Shown piece by piece: positions 58,965 to 64,000 of a stretch of DNA of 64,000 nt. This DNA comes from Cristatella mucedo (Eukaryota > Bryozoa > Phylactolaemata > Cristatellidae): assembly GCA_009760855.2 (NCBI GenBank), contig WPIO01000011.1, forward strand, positions 1,630,001-1,694,000, in the 5' to 3' direction. The notes beneath the pieces are model-generated. The model had not been told where the DNA came from. It ran no database searches and saw only the letters and a program-made list of their open reading frames with translations. Position numbers and translations under genes: made by a program. The stretch's first letter is position 1. Every line of letters starts with the position of its first letter.

Positions 58965-59965
58965 ATAATAAAACTACGTTTGTTATAGCGCCCTCAGATA
59001 ACTCAATCTCTTTCTAGGCACTCACATTTTCTGCAAAGGAAACACGATTGAATGGTTAGTGGTAGCACGCACAATGGCAACAAGCATAACATGGTTAGCG
59101 GCGACATGCACATGGTCAGCATGCCATAAGGTTAGTGGCAGCATGCAACAGTGTCAGCACGCGTATGCACACAAAGGACGAATCCCAGGGACCCACTAAA
59201 TTCTCTCATAAATAGGTGCGCTTTTAATTTTTTATTTAATGTTGTCAAGTCGGGGGATGTCGTGACGCAAGTCGGGAGTGAGTTCCAGGCTTTGGGAGCA
59301 TACGAACTGAAGGCACGGTCTCCAAAGAATTTGACGTTCGGACGAGTTGTAGGTAAACAATTTGATATAGAAAGCAGGCGGCACCGTGCTCGGATGGTCA
59401 GACTAAAACTGCTGAGCTTCGCACTAGCTGTCAAGCCAAGCTGCTGAGTTTTGCACTAGCTGTAAAAAAAATACTAGCTGATTTAACAGCCTCTTTTTGT
59501 ATAGCTGCAGAAGAGCCTTAAAGGCTATCACCACCGCTTGCAGCGGCAATTAAGAATCGCCCACCGCAGGATTCGAACCCACAACCTCGGGACTGAGGTC
59601 GTGGAGACCAATTGCCTTACCTAGTGAGCCATCACGGCTCACCACGGTCCGCTCGTGACAGATAAGCCTAGCTGCTGAGTTCTGCACAAACTGTAAGCGT
59701 CTTATTGCGCAGGCCGGAAGACCAGCAAGTAGCAAGTTACTGAAGTCGAGACGGGATGATGCTAGTGCGAGGACCAACCTGGATGTGGTAGCCCTGTCTT
59801 TGACGGACCCGAACTTTTACAGTGCTACATAGCTGAAAAATTTGGAAGACTTGACTGCGGAGCTGATGTGGTGGCCGACCGATCAAGGCACTTGCAGGTA
59901 AAGCTGAGAGTCATCTGCATTGAAATGAAAGCCTAGATTGTAGTTGGAGATGACATTGGTTAGAG
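58965..59965 (-). pseudogene. Degenerate family A LINE carrying a SINE-B
   Basis: 3' hairpin at 58985-59025, 3' UTR, and RT C-terminus (FFGDRAFSSYAPKAWNSLPT). A SINE-B interrupts at about 59470-59645, then RT remnants (LLAGLPACAIRRLQFVQNSA) continue to about 59965. Confidence 0.78.
59470..59645 (-). mobile_element. SINE-B inside a LINE-A copy
   Basis: The full-length minus-strand SINE-B head (GAGCCGTGATGGCTCACTAG), the B-box region and the TGCAAGCGGTGGTGATAGCC body are all present. Confidence 0.85.
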
Positions 59966-60182
59966 AAGACTACAGAATGTGAAAGTAATTTAACCTTGAA
60001 AGAGCTCTAGCTTAGCGTAAACTTCAAAGGTGATCGGATAACCGGCAACCGTCAACATGTATGCTGTGAAATCTACTTCGAAGATGGGACCTGATCTTTT
60101 GCAGAGTTTAGCAAACGCGTTGTGGATGACCCAGAAGAGTTTTGAGGTCGTAGGTAATAGTTGAATGTCTAAGACATCTTTC

Positions 60183-60585
60183 TATCATGCCCACAGTACC
60201 TCTCCATGCGACCATGCTGACATGCCGATTGGGCCGCCCAGAACCAGGTTATGTCGGACCGCGATCGCACGCAGCATCGACCGGCACGTGGCAGCAGCGG
60301 CCTCTGCCTCCGTGGCAGAGGCCGACGGCAGCCGGTAACCGTCCCGGAGTATGACCGACTCCTGGCGGCCGGTGGCGACCGGCAGGCGACGGACAGGGAG
60401 GCTCCGCCGAGCTGGAAGATGAACTCCTGCATTCTGCTACAGAGAATCCTGACGATCGACTCCATCGCCAGATCGGAGACAGAGGATCCGCCGCGGAGAG
60501 ATAGATATACGCATGCTTCTGTGCTCATCGCTTGGTTGGCTGCTCGACTGTAGATTGACCAAGCAGCCAATCGCAGCGAATTCAA
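60183..60585. other. GC-rich coding-like island, strand unresolved
   Basis: The plus frame 60251-60553 encodes a complete 100-aa ORF (VTVPEYDRLLAAGGDRQATD, SWKMNSCILLQRILTIDS). The minus strand offers MESIVRILCSRMQEFIFQLG and, in another frame, VRHNLVLGGPIGMSAWSHG ending at a GAG|GTACTG donor (60200). All are GC3-rich, and I cannot decide between them or name a family. Confidence 0.35.
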
Positions 60586-60593
60586 TCAACCGG

Positions 60594-60601
60594 TGACGTC
60601 A
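60594..60601. promoter_or_regulatory. Palindromic CRE-type site
   Basis: A perfect TGACGTCA lies beside the GC-rich island, with a CCAAT box at 60567-60571 (ATTGG on the minus strand). The pair is typical of a promoter, here perhaps for a minus-strand gene starting near 60528 or 60465. Confidence 0.4.
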
Positions 60602-60629
60602 AGTCACAAGTGGCTCATTTTGTATTGAC

Positions 60630-60845
60630 TTGAAGTTTTTCGTCACTCGTTTAGATCTCTTCATTCTCTAGCTCGAACTAACTTCGAACTTCCTTTGGAG
60701 ACAGTATCTTTACTTTGCACGCTCCTAAAGCTGGGAACTCACTCCCGACTGATGTCACGACAACCCTTGAGGTGACGACATTTAAAAAGAAGCTGAAAGC
60801 GCACTGTTTCTCACAGCATTTGCTGGGTCCGTGCGCGCTTGTGCT
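60630..60845 (+). pseudogene. Short degenerate LINE-A fragment
   Basis: Plus-strand remnants of RSLHSLARTNF and a KKLKAHCFSQHLLGP-like end of the RT C-terminus. Confidence 0.55.
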
Positions 60846-61308
60846 TGCCGGCAGGATTTAGACCACCTCATTGGCTAATCCAAGACTTAGCAAATGACCA
60901 ATCGCAGGCGCCGTTTAGGACACGCCTCCTTGATGGCTTTGAAAACCATGCGCAGTTCTGGATCGGCGGAGGCTTAAATCTGGCTTAAAGCACGTCATAC
61001 ATACGTCATACGTGACTTATTAAAGCACCAGCTAACTAGCTAGCTCTTCCCCGGCTTTGGCGCCTATGCTGCCTTGGCCATAGATTATCGCTCAATCGGG
61101 TCCAAGCTGTTTAAATTCAATAGCCACCCGCGGATAAGAATTACAATCAGTTATAATCTGGCTGATTTAGCTCACCGCAGCTGCTCTGTCAATCCATGGC
61201 CATCTATAGAATACCAGACAACAAAATCACGAATGGACACACAAGCAGTGCACCAATGCTCGTAGATTGCTGTGTGTAAAGCGCCGAGCCTAAGAAGAGA
61301 GTGGGACT

Positions 61309-62380
61309 TCAGTTTGCAGCTCGTCCGGGCACTGCAAATGCCAACGCCGCTGCTGCTGCCGCCGTCGTCTTCGGCGACTGCTTAAGCCCAATGCTAAAGG
61401 TCAAGGTCTCGCTCTGCAAGCGACCGGATAAGGAGCGAGCCACCCGGCGGTCGCCCGCGGATCGCTCCGCGGGCGGCCGCCTGGTGACACCGCCGGGTGA
61501 GCTCGTGTAAGCTTCGCGGCTCGCGCGGCCTGGGGTGGACGTCACTTTCACTTTCGGTGCGACAGCTGCCACGGTTTGCTCTATTGCCAAGCCCTCGTAC
61601 AACGGGTAGCTAGCGAACTGACTGGGCGGCTGCAGCAGCACCAGTGCAGGTTAGCCAGGGCAATTCAGGGAAGGCATCGATCGACTTAGCGGATGCTGCG
61701 CCCACGATTCATGGCAACGGATCGCCGTAGTCATTAACCTCTGAATAAAGTCTCTGTTGCCGCACCGGCTGGGGGAAAAACGCGTCGCCCCCAATTTGAC
61801 CGCGTTCTCGTCTCAGTGCCATTAATACGCCTGGCGACTCTGACCAGGCTAACCGCCGACTGATCGTTTCGACGTGCCGCTGGGCCGACGCATTATAAAT
61901 GGCCCCTGTCAGAGAACGATAAACTCGGTCGGCGATTCGTAGCCGCGAGGCGACCCGTGCAGCGTTCTTGAATCGTTCGGCAGCTGGCCTCGCCATTAAG
62001 CTTGCTTTACTGCCACTTACACCAGCTTCGCGGCTGCCGCCCCGACGTCTAATTGGCTGCGTACGTTCCCTAGTCAGCCTGTGAGTCGCCGACGCTCGCT
62101 TACCCGCCCGCCAGCCCGCCCGCCCGCGACCGCTCGACGTACTTCGTTTGGTCGCACGCCGCAAGTGACGACGGCGGTCCGTTTCCGGCACGGCACCTGC
62201 GGTCGTGGCACAGAGGGGGCTGCGCTCAGATGTGGCGTGAAAGAGAAAGGGCGTCACTCTCACCTTCCGCGGAAACTTCCGCACTCCAGCGCTGCTTGTG
62301 CAAAACTTTCGATTACGAGCTGCACAGCCTGTGGCCCTGGGCCCCGCTGGTGTGGACTGCGAGTGCTGCGTAGAGCCCAA
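61309..62380 (-). CDS. Candidate 3' part of an unidentified minus-strand gene
   Basis: A continuous frame runs from 62380 to a stop at 61709. It includes SLMARPAAERFKNAARVASR, ISRRLAWSESPGVLMALRR and FFPQPVRQQRLYSE. A donor at TCAGAG|GTTAAT (61739) in phase 0 could join, across a 109-bp intron, a phase-0 acceptor (CTGCTGCAG, 61630). That would lead to a 107-codon terminal exon ending at TGA 61309 (SQFASYPLYEGLAIEQTVAA; VKVTSTPGRASREAYTSSPG). Codons are GC-rich and the composition is basic and Ser/Pro-rich. The family is unknown and the true start is not determined. Confidence 0.42.
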
Positions 62381-62723
62381 CGTTGGTCAACGAAAGTACG
62401 ACAGTAGGTAGCATTTCCTAGTCCGGCGCCGTACAAGGCCGTACAGGCCTGTAGGGCTACAAGGCCTACAGCGCCTTGTAGTCGCTCTCGCTGGTCGCTT
62501 CGAGGGCGGACGGTGCGGGCGAAATTGCAAGCCGTCTCAAAATCATCCAATGTTCAAAAAAGGGAAGGACCTCTGACTTAGTTCTAATCCAGTCTCCTCT
62601 ACCAAAGAGCAGCGCCACGGTTTCTCAGGCGCAAAAATGTGGTCTCGTCATCTTCGTTTCAAAGTGGATAGACAGTGCCGCCTACTTCCGCAGCTAGCCG
62701 TCACTTCCGATCTCTATCTAAGG

Positions 62724-62910
62724 CAGTGGTTCTCAACCTTCCTAGTTCGGCGACCCTGTAATACAGTTCCTTATTTTGTGGCGACCCCCGACCATAAAGT
62801 TATTGTGCACGAAATGTGGAAATGCGTGTTTTCCGATGGTCTCAGGCGACCGCTGGGAAAGGGCCGTTTGACCTCCAAACGGGTCTCGACCCACAGGTTG
62901 AGAACCGCTG
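62724..62910. mobile_element. SPIN-like hAT MITE
   Basis: Ends CAGTGGTTCTCAACCTTCCT and (reverse strand) CAGCGGTTCTCAACCTGTGG form 16-bp terminal inverted repeats with one mismatch. The 8-bp flanks ATCTAAGG and AACTAAGG are a near-perfect target duplication, as hAT elements make. The interior on the minus strand (GGGTCGAGACCCGTTTGGAG, GACCATCGGAAAACACG, AGGAACTGTATTACAGGGTC) closely resembles what I know of non-autonomous SPIN elements. It is 187 bp with no transposase and sits inside a family B LINE. Confidence 0.9.
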
Positions 62911-62919
62911 AACTAAGGT

Positions 62920-63640
62920 TGGGAGCTGTCTTCCACGGTGGCTTGCCAAAAAAATTAACTAGCTCCTTAGTTCTGTCTCGGCTAGATTGTTGTAATTCCT
63001 TTTTGGCTGGGCTGCCAAAGAAAGCTATTATGCCACTACAGCTGACTATGAATATGGCTGCAAGGCTGGTCTTCAAGTCCCAGCGGTTTGAGCACGTGTC
63101 TCCTTTGCTAAGAGAGCTACGATAGCTGCAGGTTGATGAACGGATATGGATCAAATCTCCTACGCTGACCCACAAGGCCCGCCACGGCTTGGCTCACTCA
63201 TACCTACCTGAACTTCTGCATCCATTTAAGCCACCTCGTGCCTTTGGGTCCTCTACGGACAACAGATTAGCTGTTCCATTCATCTGCTTAAAGACCGCTG
63301 GGTGACAGAAGCATTTGCTCTGCATGTCCTAGGCTGTGGAACTCCTTTTCTTCCGCAATTCTTACGCAACGACAACTACTCTCCTGCTGCCGACTGTGGC
63401 TCGTTCTTTTCAGCGGTCCTGAGCTGCTACTTCCATGCTACTCACTACCTCAACTGCTCTCCTGACTCTGCTATGCTTCACACTTTCACTATTTTGCGTG
63501 AGATAAAGTCTGTTGGCTACCGAATGCGAACCGAAAGCCGCTTAGGCTGTCAGTGCACTATACCAAACTCTCCCGCGCAACGCCCACATAGCCTTTGTGG
63601 CTTTTTGGAGTTACAGCGACGGAGATACATTACAGTAAAT
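62920..63640 (+). pseudogene. Family B LINE 3' part
   Basis: Encodes LSRLDCCNSFLAGLPKKAIM and MNMAARLVFKSQRFEHVSPL with few breaks, then LPELLHPFKPPRAFGSS, and ends with GGAGTTACAGCGACGGAGATACATTACA. It is the most readable family B copy. The left part of the element is separated by the SPIN-like insertion. Confidence 0.78.
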
Positions 63641-64000
63641 TACCGATAACTGACCGGACGACGGCCACCGGCGAACGCTACCATCCGTAATGTCCTCTCA
63701 GAGCGTGCACGCAGCTTACACGCAGCTCCAAACCCAATGCTTACGAGTAAAACACTCAACAAGTAAACGCAGTTAACGCTCCCTGATGTGCAACCTTGCT
63801 CTCAAGTCTCTCATATGCACCGTCAGGATTTAGCCAAGAAGGGTAAGACCTTGACCTTACTTAGGCAGCAAATAAAAAGGAGGCTGAAGGAGGGTGATCG
63901 CCCATCAGACCTGTGCTGCGGCCAGTCTAGGGTCCGCTTACCCTCTTCGCCAAGCCTACGTTAAATCTGCCGGATTTCGTTGGGCCTGGATTAATCTGGA
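63641..64000. other. No recognised feature at the right edge
   Basis: No exon, RNA gene or repeat that I can support. Confidence 0.4.

Overview
This is a window of nuclear DNA from an animal, most likely an invertebrate. Genes are broken into short exons with GT/AG splice sites. Introns are kilobases long and full of microsatellites, LINEs and tRNA-derived SINEs. There is a eukaryotic tRNA-Val gene, and the two best-supported proteins are animal types. I saw no bacterial, organellar or viral features, and I cannot name the species.

Layout. (1) About 1.35-29.8 kb, plus strand: the 3' seven exons of a class C orphan GPCR of the GPR158/GPR179 type. They cover the cysteine-rich segment before TM1, all seven TM helices and the cytoplasmic tail with its conserved DIxDEL...LYxxLE...NPHL block. 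All seven splice phases agree, giving 492 residues from the first visible exon. The upstream ectodomain exons lie outside the window or were not found. (2) 33.9-41.0 kb, minus strand: a complete ORC6 gene of seven coding exons (250 aa). Intron 3 holds an almost intact CR1/L2-like LINE in the same orientation. (3) About 41.3 kb, plus strand: a candidate first exon (MGQYL...), head-to-head with ORC6 across 358 bp. (4) 41.5-64 kb: repeat-rich, with one clear tRNA-Val(AAC) gene at 50.7 kb and GC-rich islands at 51.2-51.7, 55.5-58.1, 60.2-60.6 and 61.3-62.5 kb. Those islands carry coding-like exons I could not identify.

Mobile DNA. LINE family A (CR1/L2-like) is present in more than 20 pieces; the best copy is at 35.6-39.0 kb. 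A tRNA-headed SINE (SINE-A) ends in the same 3' hairpin as this LINE, which suggests the LINE mobilises it. A second SINE (SINE-B) has repeatedly inserted into LINE-A copies and into a SINE-A copy. A second, older LINE family (B) lies at 42.7-44.3 kb and elsewhere. DNA transposons include a 187-bp hAT element with SPIN-like ends at 62.7 kb, a roughly 690-bp element with terminal inverted repeats at 51.9 kb, and a roughly 860-bp long-arm foldback element at 24.6 kb.

The most unusual signals are two places in the receptor gene where a splice acceptor has been tandemly copied (a 108-bp duplication at 20.05 kb and a 34-bp ladder at 27.27 kb), the LINE-SINE tail sharing with compensatory hairpin changes, and the SPIN-like element, which belongs to a group known for horizontal transfer. 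Exon coordinates come from reading splice signals, phase and homology by eye, without transcript evidence.
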